This document shows, piece after piece, positions 7,820 through 17,223 of a stretch of 64,000 nucleotides of DNA (the first letter of the stretch is position 1; every line of letters begins with the position of its first letter). This DNA is from RPRC01 sp034933285 (GTDB lineage: Bacteria > Desulfobacterota > Desulfuromonadia > Geobacterales > Geobacteraceae). The notes under the pieces were generated by a model that had not been told where the DNA came from, did no database searches, and saw only the letters and a program-made list of their open reading frames with translations. The stretch covers positions 21,548 to 85,547 of the forward strand of contig JAYFNT010000032.1 of the NCBI GenBank assembly GCA_034933285.1. Reading direction: 5' to 3'. Made by a program: the position numbers and the translations under genes.

Positions 7820-9007
7820 TCACACCTTTTTCAGTTTCTTCTCTTTCAGAGCCGCCAAAAGAACCTGCTGCCCGATCACCGATTTGGTAATGCCTTCTTC
7901 GTCGGAAAATGAAGCGTCGTCGCTTCCGGATTGCTTCTCCACCAACGCTTTGAGTTCGGACACTACCGCATCTGTTTCCCGCGCATAGAAGCGAAAAGCG
8001 CTGCCGAGTGACATCAGGTTTTCTCCCATTTCCTTGAGCGAAGTCTCCCTGAACTCGATTGATTCCTTTTCCAGCTTGCTCAACCGCTCGGATATATCCA
8101 TGAGCAATTCCATAACGCCGCCTGGTTTTCCGGTTGCCGATGACTCCCCATGGAACGGAAGGATTTCGCCAAGTTCCGGCAGTCCGCTTTCCCAGAACTG
8201 ATTCTCGAAATCCAGGTCGCCGATTACATCCCTCACCATTTCTTCATCTATCTGTCGGGTTTCCTCGGCAAAAGCTGAAAGCATCAGGAAATCACATATG
8301 ATATTGACAAGCCTGGGAATCCCCCTGCTGTAACGGAAGATGATATCCATCGAGTCCGGGCAGAACATTACGGCTTCGCGGTTGCCGGCAACTTCCAGTC
8401 GGTGGAGGATGTATTCCTCCAGTTCCGGGCGGGTGAGCGGAGCTAGGTGGCAGTTGATGCTGATTCTTTGACGAAGCTGCAACAGGCTCGGCAGAGACAG
8501 GGTCTTCCTCAGTTCCGGCTGGCCCACTATTATGATCTGCAGCAGCTTGGCATCATCCGCCTCCAGGTTGGAAAGCATCCGGATGTCTTCCAGCAGCTCC
8601 GGAGTGAGATTCTGGGCTTCGTCAATGATCAGGGTGGGTCTGTTTCCCAATGAGTATTGCTCGATCAGAAAATCGTTGAGATCCCGAAGCAGTGCAGTCC
8701 TGTCCTTCCCCTGGACCTGGAGGCCGAAATCGTCATTGACCATGGCGAGGAACTGTTCGAAATTAACGCTGGTGTTGAATATCTTGGACAGGAGCACGCC
8801 TGCAGGACGCTTTTTTATCAGGTCCCTGATCAGGGTAGTTTTTCCGGAGCCAACCTCCCCGGTCAGAAGTATGAACCCGGCCCTTTCATGTATGCCGTAA
8901 TCCAAGTGGATCAGAGCCCGTCGATGGGAGCGGCTCATGAACAGAAATTCCGGGTTCGGCACCAGGTCGAACGGCTTTTTTTTCAGATTGAAAAAAGATT
9001 CGTACAT
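7820..9007 (-). CDS. XrtA-associated AAA+ ATPase (ExeA/GspA-like)
   Basis: This 395-residue protein has a Walker A motif GEVGSGKTT (about 51-59), Walker B TLIIDEAQNL, a sensor region IIIVGQPELR and Arg-rich finger region, followed by a coiled-coil-prone C-terminal tail of about 100 residues with many Glu and Lys. It belongs to the secretory ATPase family regularly found in exosortase loci and related to GspA/ExeA. It probably energises or organises envelope assembly of the export apparatus, but no direct function is known. It follows the tyrosine kinase gene after a gap filled by a dispersed repeat. Confidence 0.92.
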   Translation of the reverse strand: MYESFFNLKKKPFDLVPNPEFLFMSRSHRRALIHLDYGIHERAGFILLTGEVGSGKTTLIRDLIKKRPAGVLLSKIFNTSVNFEQFLAMVNDDFGLQVQGKDRTALLRDLNDFLIEQYSLGNRPTLIIDEAQNLTPELLEDIRMLSNLEADDAKLLQIIIVGQPELRKTLSLPSLLQLRQRISINCHLAPLTRPELEEYILHRLEVAGNREAVMFCPDSMDIIFRYSRGIPRLVNIICDFLMLSAFAEETRQIDEEMVRDVIGDLDFENQFWESGLPELGEILPFHGESSATGKPGGVMELLMDISERLSKLEKESIEFRETSLKEMGENLMSLGSAFRFYARETDAVVSELKALVEKQSGSDDASFSDEEGITKSVIGQQVLLAALKEKKLKKV

Positions 9008-9068
9008 TTCTAACTCACTTTAATTATGGTCTTTTCTTGCCCCAATATGGTGAAGGTATCACGCATAT

Positions 9069-9117
9069 ACCCTCTCCATTAAGGGAGAGGGTGGCTGAAT
9101 GCCGGGTGAAGGGGTTA
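9069..9117. repeat. CCCTCTCC / GGGAGAGGG dispersed palindromic repeat
   Basis: ACCCTCTCCATTAAGGGAGAGGGT forms an 8-base-arm hairpin (described in two halves: ACCCTCTCC and GGGAGAGGGT) and is followed by GCCGGGTGAAGGGG. Same family as 22173-22281. It fills the kinase-ATPase gap. Confidence 0.8.
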
Positions 9118-9133
9118 ATGTGCCGAAAGAGTA

Positions 9134-10129
9134 TCAAACATTCGTCGCTTCCCCGTTTTTCCGCTTCCCCTTGCCAAACAAAGCTTTCAGCCGCCCGCCC
9201 CTGCCTGCCGACTGCTCTTTCCCTTCGGAACTGCCGCCAGACTTGTCCTGTTTGCGGGCGTGAGAATCACTGATACCCTTATGGCCATAGCCATAGCCGT
9301 AATAATAATAGTGGTAATGGCCGTTCATGCTTGCCATTGTCGCATCGTTATATACGGCGCCGATAAGTTTTGCGCTATCAACAGCTTTTATTGCTTCCGT
9401 TATACTCTCCGGAGTTGCCTGCCCCTCCCTGGCCACCAGAACAACGCCATCAACAATTGCTCCGAGAGACCGGGTTTCGGCAAATGGCAGTATGGGCGGC
9501 GTGTCAATGATTATGAAGCGGTCCGGGTAGCGGTTCTTTATTTCCTTCACGAAGTCTTTCATTTTCTGGGAAGAAAAGAACTCGACCGGGTTTTTCACCG
9601 GTGTCCCGGCAGGCAGCAGCGTGAGCCTGCCTATTCCGGTCTTGACCAGCAGTTCACTGAGTTCCACTCCGCCCGCCAGGTATTCGGAAAGCCCTTTTGT
9701 CGGCTTCATGCCCAGATATCCCTGGATGGACGGTTTTCGCAGGTCTGCATCGATAAGAAGCACGGTGTGGTCGAATTCCTGGGCAAGTGTGATTGCAAGG
9801 TTCAGGGAGGTCAGGCTCTTCCCCTCATTGCTGACTGAACTGGTAACCATGATGACATTTTTAAATCCATCCTGGCGTGCAAAAGAGGCAAGCACTGACT
9901 TGAGCTTACGATACTCTTCACTTACAGGTGAATGCGGGTCGCTCAAGGTTGAAACAAACGGGTTGTCGATCTGCGGCAGGGGTTCCCCCGCCGGAATTAC
10001 CGGGGGAAGGGGATGATGCACCGCCGCCTGCTCGGAGTGCTTTCCCTCAACTTCCTTAACCGCCACATTTCCGACCTGGGCGTTTCTCAGATGCGCAGCC
10101 TTTTCCAGCGCCTGCTCTATTCTGCTCAT
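9134..10129 (-). CDS. XrtA-associated tyrosine autokinase (BY-kinase)
   Basis: The 331-residue cytoplasmic protein has a bacterial tyrosine kinase core: Walker A-like SSVSNEGKSLTSLN (about 101-114), Walker A' VLLIDADLRKPS and Walker B FIIIDTPPI. Near the C terminus a tyrosine cluster (HYHYYYYGYGYGH) is the likely autophosphorylation site. A basic tail ends the protein. BY-kinases pair with a chain-length copolymerase to control polymer length; the partner is encoded directly upstream at 10255-11736. The gap between the two genes is an inverted 7-mer repeat element, which is unusual for a functional pair. Confidence 0.93.
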   Translation of the reverse strand: MSRIEQALEKAAHLRNAQVGNVAVKEVEGKHSEQAAVHHPLPPVIPAGEPLPQIDNPFVSTLSDPHSPVSEEYRKLKSVLASFARQDGFKNVIMVTSSVSNEGKSLTSLNLAITLAQEFDHTVLLIDADLRKPSIQGYLGMKPTKGLSEYLAGGVELSELLVKTGIGRLTLLPAGTPVKNPVEFFSSQKMKDFVKEIKNRYPDRFIIIDTPPILPFAETRSLGAIVDGVVLVAREGQATPESITEAIKAVDSAKLIGAVYNDATMASMNGHYHYYYYGYGYGHKGISDSHARKQDKSGGSSEGKEQSAGRGGRLKALFGKGKRKNGEATNV

Positions 10130-10146
10130 TTGGTTCCTCTCTATCA

Positions 10147-10270
10147 GAAAGCGTATAGGGGTAAGCGTAAAGCGACTAGTAAAATCAAAACCCTACAAGC
10201 CAAACACTGCAAGATTTTTTGTTCTTTTACTATGTTTTTTCTTATCACTAATCGCTATCCACTTATCAAT
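10147..10270. repeat. Inverted 7-mer NTAGCGN element without cargo
   Basis: The left arm (10147-10177) has AAGCGTA-type units. The right arm on the minus strand contains TAGCGAT and TAGTGAT and overlaps the last codons of the chain-length gene, whose TAG stop (10255-10257) is part of a unit. No gene lies between the arms. Confidence 0.75.
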
Positions 10271-11736
10271 CCTATAATTCTGTCTACCGGCGAAAACCCT
10301 ATCACTTCCAGGCCCAGCAGGAAAATTATCATGCCGAAATATGTGCCGGCGACAAGATATAGACGCCGGTCTTTCTGTTTTTCTTCCTCAGTCGCCTTGG
10401 GGTCGCTGATCTTGGGAATTACCGCGAGAATCTGGATGCCCAATGTTTTCAGAGCATCGACACCTTTTACAGTATCGTCAAAGTAATCGATTGCCAGCAA
10501 CAAGGCGAAGGCGCCGACTATCCCGGCAGCGATGCCGGCAAGCATTATCATCATGCGATTGGGACTTGCAGGGGAAAAAGGCATCGTGGCCGGCTCGACG
10601 ATCCGATAAGTAGTCCCTTTGTCTTGCACTTCCATCTGTTTCGATACTTCAGCCTGGCTGTGCCGCGCAGTGAGCTGTTCATAAATGCGACGAGTATCCG
10701 CCTTTTCCTGTTCCAGCCTGGCAAGTTCCGCCCTGGCAGCAGGGCTTTTCATCATCAATCCCCGGCTGTTGCCGATTATTGCCCGCTGGTTCGCCTCGCC
10801 CATCCTGACAGCGTTCAGCTCCGCCTCCACCCGGGCCAACTCACCGGGATCCGAAACTGAAGATGAGCCGGAACCGCTTGCCATATCCCGCTGCGCAGCC
10901 TCGATGTCAGCCTTGACCTTCACCACTTCCGGATAATTCTCGGTATATTCGACGCGCAACTCCGCAAGCCTTCTCTGCAGCGCGATCAGCCTGGAGCGTG
11001 CCGGAGTGTTGGTCCTCAAATGGGCGCGTGATGCTTCAAGCTGCGCACGTCTCATGCGCAGTTCATCCAGCCTTGACTGTGCCCCGGTAATTTCAGGTTG
11101 ACTCGAAGCGGGGTCAACTGCCAGGGCAGCGCCTTTTTCCCTGTACAGCTTATTTATCTGTGATTCGATCTTGTCCAGCTTTTCCTTGTATGACGCTATT
11201 TGTTCTGATAGAAAGCTCGCCGCCCCATAGGATTCTTCTCTCTTCGCCGAGAGGTTTTCTTCAATGAAGCGCCGTATCAAAGTGTTCACGTAATCCCTGG
11301 CAAAGCGCGGGTTTTTGTGGGTAAAAGAGACGGTAATCAGCCCGTCATTGCTATTCAGCTGTACATTGGTATTTTTCTGCAACGACAAAATGTTATCTTC
11401 CAGTTCGGCATCAGTCTGTTTCTTGACATTCAGGTCGAGATCATTCATTACCTTCGTCAGGATGCTTCGTGCTGTCATCATTTTAATCGAAGAATTCAGC
11501 CTTTGTTGCGTTTCATCACGCGAAGCTGAACCGGTAGCGCCTCCGGCAAAACCCCTGAGCAAATCATTCAGAACATTTTTCTCGATATAGATGATGCTTT
11601 TGGCTTCATACTTCTTGGGCAGTACATAACCGGTCACGACCGCGGCGGTCATGATCGCAAGGGCCACTATAACGTAAAGCCGCTTGTGCTTGGTCAGGAG
11701 CCCGAGATATTTCCTGAAATCGAATTCGTTCTGCAT
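10255..11736 (-). CDS. XrtA-type chain-length determinant protein (polysaccharide copolymerase)
   Basis: This 493-residue Wzz/GumC-type protein has one transmembrane segment near the N terminus (VIVALAIMTAAVVTGYVL, about 18-35) and one near the C terminus, preceded by a proline-rich stretch (EPATMPFSPASPNRMMIML). A long periplasmic coiled-coil region with many Gln, Arg and Glu lies between them. A third hydrophobic segment sits close to the C terminus. It sets the length of the exported polymer and partners with the adjacent tyrosine kinase. The last residues (LISG and the stop) are encoded by a 7-mer repeat, so the original end may have been altered. Confidence 0.93.
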   Translation of the reverse strand: MQNEFDFRKYLGLLTKHKRLYVIVALAIMTAAVVTGYVLPKKYEAKSIIYIEKNVLNDLLRGFAGGATGSASRDETQQRLNSSIKMMTARSILTKVMNDLDLNVKKQTDAELEDNILSLQKNTNVQLNSNDGLITVSFTHKNPRFARDYVNTLIRRFIEENLSAKREESYGAASFLSEQIASYKEKLDKIESQINKLYREKGAALAVDPASSQPEITGAQSRLDELRMRRAQLEASRAHLRTNTPARSRLIALQRRLAELRVEYTENYPEVVKVKADIEAAQRDMASGSGSSSVSDPGELARVEAELNAVRMGEANQRAIIGNSRGLMMKSPAARAELARLEQEKADTRRIYEQLTARHSQAEVSKQMEVQDKGTTYRIVEPATMPFSPASPNRMMIMLAGIAAGIVGAFALLLAIDYFDDTVKGVDALKTLGIQILAVIPKISDPKATEEEKQKDRRLYLVAGTYFGMIIFLLGLEVIGFSPVDRIIGLISG

Positions 11737-11762
11737 TTATGAACACTCCGTGTTTTCAGTGG

Positions 11763-11912
11763 ACAGCGAATAGCGGTTAGCGTGAAGTGACGACGCAAAT
11801 CTCAATTAGAGATGAGATTGTTTTTCACACTTCTTGGCGCTACTAAACACTAATCTCTATACACGCTTATCGCTTATCGCTACTCGCTATTCGCTAATCG
11901 CTATTCGCTAAC
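11763..11912. repeat. Inverted 7-mer TAGCGAW element, longest array
   Basis: The right arm on the minus strand runs TAGCGAA, TAGCGAT, TAGCGAA, TAGCGAG, TAGCGAT, AAGCGAT, AAGCGTG, starting two bases after the stop codon of the export gene. The left arm (11763-11790) holds the inverted units. About 60 bases of unique AT-rich DNA lie between. There is no gene inside. Confidence 0.88.
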
Positions 11913-12755
11913 CTAAAACATTCCTTCCTGCACTATCACGTAATCTCCAGGCTTTAGCTTGATGTTCTGCCTAAGATCCGCATCATTCATCAGATCTTTG
12001 GCCCTGACCTCGATCGAGGAATCTTTCCCACCCTCTTTACGGTGGATTACAGTGCTGTTCTGCTTGGCAAACTTTGTAAAACCTCCGGCTTCGAGAATGG
12101 CCTCCATGACGGTCATGCCTTCACGGTATTGAATGGACCGGGGTATGGTCACCGCTCCCAGCACATACACGTTTTTGTCAGGCAACTGCGGGATGAAAAT
12201 GGCGTCATTGGATTCAATGACAATATCCTCTGCTATGTCTCCATTCAGGAAAAGCTTGGTAAAGTCTTCTTTTATTTTTTTCCCGTTGCGAAGAACATAG
12301 GATTTCTTGAAATCGGCCGTGTTTGCCGATGCGGAAGGCGCTTGTCCGCCTGCTATTGCATTAGGCGCATTTCCTATCGTGCATAGAAGCTGCAGGAGAG
12401 TGGTCCTGCGGTTCAGATCGTAAACACCCGAATTGACCCCGCCGCCGAAAATGTAGACCTTGCTGTTGGTTATCTGTCGGACTGTAACGGTGACGATAGG
12501 GTTTTTCACAAGGTCCTTGAGACGCACCGAAAGGTCGTCCTGCAAGCCTTTTGGAGTATACCCGCTGGCCTTGACATCGCCAAGGCCGGGAATGGTGACC
12601 TTGCCGTCAGGACGCACTGTCACAGAGACGTTGAGGTCCTTCACCCCCCAGACCGAGATATCCAGGCCGTCCCCCTCGCCGATTACGTAGTCACCGGCGA
12701 AGGAAGTCCCAACAGTAGTCAGCAGCAAAATAACACCGAGGATCAATGTTTTCAT
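11913..12755 (-). CDS. OPX-family polysaccharide export protein (Wza-like)
   Basis: The 280-residue protein begins with a signal peptide (MKTLILGVILLLTTVGTSFAG). A polysaccharide export domain follows (YVIGEGDGLDISVWGVKDL), then SLBB-type repeats (KVYIFGGGVNSGVYDL and NVYVLGAVTIPRSI). It would form the periplasmic/outer-membrane part of the polymer conduit, although it lacks the lipobox of classical Wza. The start at 12755 is preferred over the ATG at 12767 because GGAGA lies at proper spacing before it. The gene follows the sugar transferase and precedes the chain-length gene. Confidence 0.92.
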   Translation of the reverse strand: MKTLILGVILLLTTVGTSFAGDYVIGEGDGLDISVWGVKDLNVSVTVRPDGKVTIPGLGDVKASGYTPKGLQDDLSVRLKDLVKNPIVTVTVRQITNSKVYIFGGGVNSGVYDLNRRTTLLQLLCTIGNAPNAIAGGQAPSASANTADFKKSYVLRNGKKIKEDFTKLFLNGDIAEDIVIESNDAIFIPQLPDKNVYVLGAVTIPRSIQYREGMTVMEAILEAGGFTKFAKQNSTVIHRKEGGKDSSIEVRAKDLMNDADLRQNIKLKPGDYVIVQEGMF

Positions 12756-12802
12756 ACAGGTCTCCATTTGAACATCAAATTAGAGCGTAGCGTCCGCCCT
12801 TT

Positions 12803-14161
12803 TCACCTTCCCCTTCTCAGCAGGACCACACCGATGGTCTTCAGGATTACCCGCACATCCAGGCCAAAGGAGATATTCTTGGTGTAGTATAGATCATAGC
12901 GCAGCTTTTCCAGAGCATCTTCCACGGAAGAACCGTAGGGGTAGCAGACCTGGGCCCATCCCGTAACGCCGGGCTTTACGAAATGACGTTCGGAGTAGTA
13001 GGGAATGATCTTCTTGAGCTCCTCCACGAATTCCGGGCGTTCCGGCCGCGGCCCGACCAGGCTCATCTCCCCGAGCAGGACATTGAACAGCTGCGGTATC
13101 TCGTCGATCCGGCTCTTGCGCAGGAAACTGCCCAGCTTCGTTATCCTGGGATCATTCCTCCGCGCCCATACAGCGCCGGTGCCATCCTCGGCATCCTGCC
13201 GCATTGTCCTGAATTTGTAAATAGTAAAAGGCTTTTCACCTTCGCCCACGCGCTCCTGGCTGAAAAAAAGCGGGCCGGGCGAATCCAGGCGCATCAAAAC
13301 GGCCAACACCGGGAAAAAGGGAAGGAACATCAGAAGGCCGGCTAAAGACATCACCACATCGATCATCCTTTTCGCCAGCCGGAACAGCAAGGTGCTCCGG
13401 AATCCGTGGGAAAAAATGAACCAGCTCGGGGTGATGTTCTCCAGCAGCAGCTTTCCCGTCACTTTTTCATAGAAAGAAGGCGCATCCAGCACTTCAATGC
13501 CGCTAAGCTTGCAGTTTAACATATCCTGCAAAGGAAAAACACCACGCCGCTCGGACAGTGATACAACCACCTTGTTGGCCTTTTTCTTCTTTACGGTTTC
13601 ATAGAGGTTTTCGAAATCCCCGACGATGGACTGGTACGGCACATTGACCGATTCACTTGTGCAGTTCACATAACCCGTGAGGATATAGTTGCTGTTCCGG
13701 GCGGAGATCAGACCCCCTATGCGCTTGGCCAGGGGCCCGGCGCCAAGTATGAGGACTCTTTTCGCGAAAACCGGAAGATTCGATTTTATCCTCACGAAAA
13801 CATGCCACGCGAACTGGATGACTCCGAAAAAAGCCAGAGCCGATACCAGCACGATCCGGCCGAATTTTGCTGAAGGCAGGAGGTAGTAAAGAGAAGAAAG
13901 AAACATGAGTGAACAGCAGAGGGCGACGACGATACGGATTGCGATTTCCTTGCCCCCCATCTCCCGGTCGTCCCTGTAAACTTCCGCGACAAAGGAGGAA
14001 AACAGCAGGACACCCGTGAATAAGACCCTGTTGAAGCTTCCCCCCGGGGATTGCCCCACAAGACCGAATACTTTTCCCGTGACGGGAAGCATTGCAATAG
14101 ATAATGCTGAAAGGCTGCAGACGATATCTCCCGCGATGAGTATAAGTATCATTCGGGTCAT
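12803..14161 (-). CDS. Undecaprenyl-phosphate sugar phosphotransferase (PEP-CTERM type)
   Basis: This 452-residue polyisoprenyl-phosphate hexose-1-phosphate transferase has about four N-terminal membrane segments, a Rossmann-like central domain (RVLILGAGPLAKRIGG) and the conserved C-terminal catalytic domain. The latter shows KRMIDVVMSLAGL, the KFRTMRQDAE motif, FLRKSRIDEIPQLFNVLLGEMSLVGPRP (described in parts) and VKPGVTGWAQV. It would transfer the first sugar phosphate to undecaprenyl phosphate and so start each repeat unit. Its ATG overlaps the prsT stop by four bases, indicating coupled translation. Confidence 0.93.
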   Translation of the reverse strand: MTRMILILIAGDIVCSLSALSIAMLPVTGKVFGLVGQSPGGSFNRVLFTGVLLFSSFVAEVYRDDREMGGKEIAIRIVVALCCSLMFLSSLYYLLPSAKFGRIVLVSALAFFGVIQFAWHVFVRIKSNLPVFAKRVLILGAGPLAKRIGGLISARNSNYILTGYVNCTSESVNVPYQSIVGDFENLYETVKKKKANKVVVSLSERRGVFPLQDMLNCKLSGIEVLDAPSFYEKVTGKLLLENITPSWFIFSHGFRSTLLFRLAKRMIDVVMSLAGLLMFLPFFPVLAVLMRLDSPGPLFFSQERVGEGEKPFTIYKFRTMRQDAEDGTGAVWARRNDPRITKLGSFLRKSRIDEIPQLFNVLLGEMSLVGPRPERPEFVEELKKIIPYYSERHFVKPGVTGWAQVCYPYGSSVEDALEKLRYDLYYTKNISFGLDVRVILKTIGVVLLRRGR

Positions 14162-16845
14162 TTTACCCTCCTGGCGCTGTTCGCGTTCATCAGTCCGTCA
14201 TACATGGATCTCGCGGCCGCGGCTTCCGGGAACCTTCCCATCTGGAGGGCTTTCCTCAAGTTTGCCGCTGCCCCGTTCCGGTCTCCAGTGTCTCTGCAGG
14301 CGACGGCAAGATGATAATGAACCGTGGGGTTGGTAGGCAGCTGGAGCGCCGCAGATGCAAGCAGTTTTTTCGCTTCAGCCGGGCGACCGTTTTTCAACAG
14401 CACGTAACCAAGCGTGTCCATGACCATGGGACTGCCAGGTTCCAGTTTATATGCCGTTATGGCAAGTCTCAATGCTTCTTTCGGATCACCATAACCATCA
14501 GCATACAGGTAAGCCAGATTATTGAGGGAAGGCACATGATTCTCTGATTTTTCCAGGGCTTCACGATAGCTTCCGATTGCCTCCCTCTTTTTCCCGGTCT
14601 TTTCCAGCAAAGATGCGCGGGCGAAATAAGCGGCCGCAAAGCCGGGATTTCTTTTCAACGACTCGGCAAAACAGTTCATGGCCGAGGAAACATCTCCTTT
14701 TCTGGCGTAAAGATTTCCCAGTATGACAGGGGCGTAGGGGTTTTTACCATCAACCCTTACCGCGGTTTTCATTTCCTCGATAGCCCGGTTCACATCGTTC
14801 CGGCTTTCGTAAACCGAAGCCAGCATGATGTAGCCTGACGCCGAGGCAGGCTTCAATGTTATGGCCCGCCTCGCATTGTCCACAGCCTTGGGATAATCCT
14901 TCATCGCTACGTAGGCGCCGATCTTCATGGGTAGTCCCCGATCAGGCTCAACCGATTCCAGATCATTGAAGGCGTTGATCGCTTTCTTGTATTTCTTCAT
15001 GCCCATGAAGATTCTGCCCTTCAGCTCCAGGGCGCCGGCGTTGCGCGGGCTCGACTTGATTGCCTCGTCCAGTACATCCAAGGCCCGGTCACTGTCTTTT
15101 TTCCTCAGGTAATAGTTTGCGAGAACCAGGTAAGCCGTCGGATCCTTTGTATCCTTGGCCCTGGAAAGGAATTGCAGCGCTTCCTTGTCGTTGCCTTTGA
15201 GCTGGCAGATTGCGGCTGAACTAAGGAGCGCCCTCACATTCCCGGGAAACTTTTTCAGAACCACCTGGTACTCGGCAAGCGCCCTGCCATAGTCTCCCGC
15301 TGCTGAATAATAATTTGCCAGGTTGAAATAGGTCGGGAGGAACGCCGGATCCGTGGCCTTCGCTTTGGCCAGATATTTCAACGCGTCAGGCTGTTTCCTC
15401 TGCAGAAACATGATCCGTGCCATGTTGTTGTAGAGCGGGGCGTCGCTCTTCGTGCCGTTCAAACCGGCGCTGGTGACTGCAAGGGCTTTGGCATATTCAT
15501 TACGGCGGATGTGATAGGATGAAAGCAAGAGCCTGGTATTCAGGATATCGGGGGCCACCCGGACCGCGGTAGTAAGCTCCGTCTCTGCTTCCCGTTCCCT
15601 TCCCTTGCCGAACAGCAGGAGGCCCTTTTTCACATGAGCATCCGCCATTTTAGGATCCAGTTCAGTTGCCCTGTTGAGCTCCTTCATTCCTTCTTCGTAC
15701 ATGCCCTTGGCCAGGTATGCGCTGCCCAACAGGTTGTGGGCCGGTGCATTCCCGCTGTTGATCTGCAGCACCTTGTTGATTTCGGTAATGGAATCGTCGA
15801 CGCGCTTTTGCCTGAGAAGAATCACGGCTGTAAGGAGACGAGCCCTTACAAAAGAAGGGTTACGATCGAGTATGGTGCGAAATTGACTGAGGGCGCTTTC
15901 CATATCGCCAAGCCCGAACGAACTGAGGCCCAGGAAATAGTACGACTCTATGGTCGGGCGTATTTTGTTGGACGCCTGGAGCATATTCACCGCTTCGGAG
16001 TAATTCCTCAAGCGGTAATTGATGATTCCCTTCAGCCGGTACCCTTCCGCCTGTTTTGGAAACTTCTCAATCATTGAAGCCGCAATCTTGTCAGCCTTGT
16101 CTGATCGTCCCCTTTCAAGGTAAAGGAGCCCGCTCTTGTACAAAGCCTGCGTATCCGACGGGTAAAGCCGGGCAATTTTCTGGTAGGCAGCGTTTGCCGC
16201 ATCAGGATTGCCGCTTGAGATCTCCGCAGCCGCGAGAATATAGTATGCCCTCTGATTTCTGGGCTCTTTCTTCAAAACCTGGTTGATCAACCCCTTGGCA
16301 CCCCTCATTCTGCCGGTAGCCGCATAGAGGGTTGCCAGTTCCAATTGCGATGACGAGCGGCCCGGTTCAGCCTGCAAAGCCTTGAGCAGATAGTTTTCAG
16401 CCTCCGCGGACTTGTTTCCTGACATATATGCGATGCCGACAGCCTCTAGAGCTTCAGCCGAGCCCGGATTATCCTTCAAAAGGTCCTGTGCCGCCGGAAT
16501 GGCCAGATCCGGCTTATTCAAGCGGACATAGAGTTTTGCCAGGTTCAGCTTGAGACCAGGGTAGGCCGGCCTTTGGCGGACGATCTTCTGAAATTCCTTC
16601 TCAGCCTGTTCATATTTTCCGGCACCCATGTAAGCAACCGCAAGCTGATAACGCGCATCCAGGTAATTCTGGTCCTTTTCAAGTGCGTTCTTCAGCAGAA
16701 CTATGGCCCCGCCGGGATTGCCCTGTTTGATTTTGTCCACTCCTTCGGAGTAGAGCTCCTCCTTGGTCTTGGCTTTACAAGCCGCAAGACAGGCGACGAG
16801 CAAAATCAGTATTATGAGACTCCTATACAAGTCGGTATCCTCCAT
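14158..16845 (-). CDS. prsT: PrsT, TPR-repeat lipoprotein of the PEP-CTERM system
   Basis: The 895-residue protein opens with a short hydrophobic segment ending in the lipobox LAAC (Cys at about 22), so it should be a lipoprotein. The rest consists of some twenty tetratricopeptide repeats, each with the G/A-Y-A-P spacing typical of TPRs (for example NYLDARYQLAVAYMGAGKYE). PrsT is a named constant partner of exosortase A loci and probably acts as a periplasmic scaffold for polymer or protein export. It overlaps the upstream receiver gene by 23 bases and the downstream transferase by 4, so the three start the operon as a coupled unit. Confidence 0.93.
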   Translation of the reverse strand: MEDTDLYRSLIILILLVACLAACKAKTKEELYSEGVDKIKQGNPGGAIVLLKNALEKDQNYLDARYQLAVAYMGAGKYEQAEKEFQKIVRQRPAYPGLKLNLAKLYVRLNKPDLAIPAAQDLLKDNPGSAEALEAVGIAYMSGNKSAEAENYLLKALQAEPGRSSSQLELATLYAATGRMRGAKGLINQVLKKEPRNQRAYYILAAAEISSGNPDAANAAYQKIARLYPSDTQALYKSGLLYLERGRSDKADKIAASMIEKFPKQAEGYRLKGIINYRLRNYSEAVNMLQASNKIRPTIESYYFLGLSSFGLGDMESALSQFRTILDRNPSFVRARLLTAVILLRQKRVDDSITEINKVLQINSGNAPAHNLLGSAYLAKGMYEEGMKELNRATELDPKMADAHVKKGLLLFGKGREREAETELTTAVRVAPDILNTRLLLSSYHIRRNEYAKALAVTSAGLNGTKSDAPLYNNMARIMFLQRKQPDALKYLAKAKATDPAFLPTYFNLANYYSAAGDYGRALAEYQVVLKKFPGNVRALLSSAAICQLKGNDKEALQFLSRAKDTKDPTAYLVLANYYLRKKDSDRALDVLDEAIKSSPRNAGALELKGRIFMGMKKYKKAINAFNDLESVEPDRGLPMKIGAYVAMKDYPKAVDNARRAITLKPASASGYIMLASVYESRNDVNRAIEEMKTAVRVDGKNPYAPVILGNLYARKGDVSSAMNCFAESLKRNPGFAAAYFARASLLEKTGKKREAIGSYREALEKSENHVPSLNNLAYLYADGYGDPKEALRLAITAYKLEPGSPMVMDTLGYVLLKNGRPAEAKKLLASAALQLPTNPTVHYHLAVACRDTGDRNGAAANLRKALQMGRFPEAAAARSMYDGLMNANSARRVK

Positions 16846-17215
16846 TGCAATATATGTCTTCTTCTTTCATCAACAGCTTGACCAGCGAGGTAAACCTCGA
16901 ATAATCGATTGGTTTGACCATACAGTAGGAATGGCTCAAACCCTCGAGAATATCGATTATATCCCTCCCCACATGGTCACAGAGAATGATGACCGGCAGG
17001 GTCAGCCCTTTCAGTTTGTCCATCATCGATTTGCCATATGGATAACTTGCGATGATCAGAACAGCATCACGCATTCTTTCCGTTGAAACGATCTGGTCGT
17101 CCCCTGTAAGGGTTATAGCATGAAACCCTTCCATTTCAAGAATGGATGAGCAGACCTGGGAAAAACCGGCTTCGTCGATGATGACAATTTTTTCCTCGCG
17201 TATAAGCATAATCAT
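16823..17215 (-). CDS. Degenerate response-regulator receiver protein
   Basis: The protein is up to 130 residues and has the alpha/beta outline of a CheY-like domain: IVIIDEAGFSQV at strand 1, VLIIASYPYG at strand 3, PVIILCD at strand 4 and CMVKPIDY with the conserved Lys-Pro near strand 5. The phosphoacceptor Asp after strand 3 is replaced (IIAS), so it probably signals without phosphorylation. It is the first gene of the exopolysaccharide operon. The sigma-54 promoter at 17224-17239 predicts transcription from about 17213, which is inside the ATG at 17215. Either the ATG at 17209 is used on a near-leaderless transcript, or the transcript starts slightly earlier. Confidence 0.75.
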   Translation of the reverse strand: MIMLIREEKIVIIDEAGFSQVCSSILEMEGFHAITLTGDDQIVSTERMRDAVLIIASYPYGKSMMDKLKGLTLPVIILCDHVGRDIIDILEGLSHSYCMVKPIDYSRFTSLVKLLMKEEDIYCNGGYRLV

Positions 17216-17223
17216 TTAATTTA

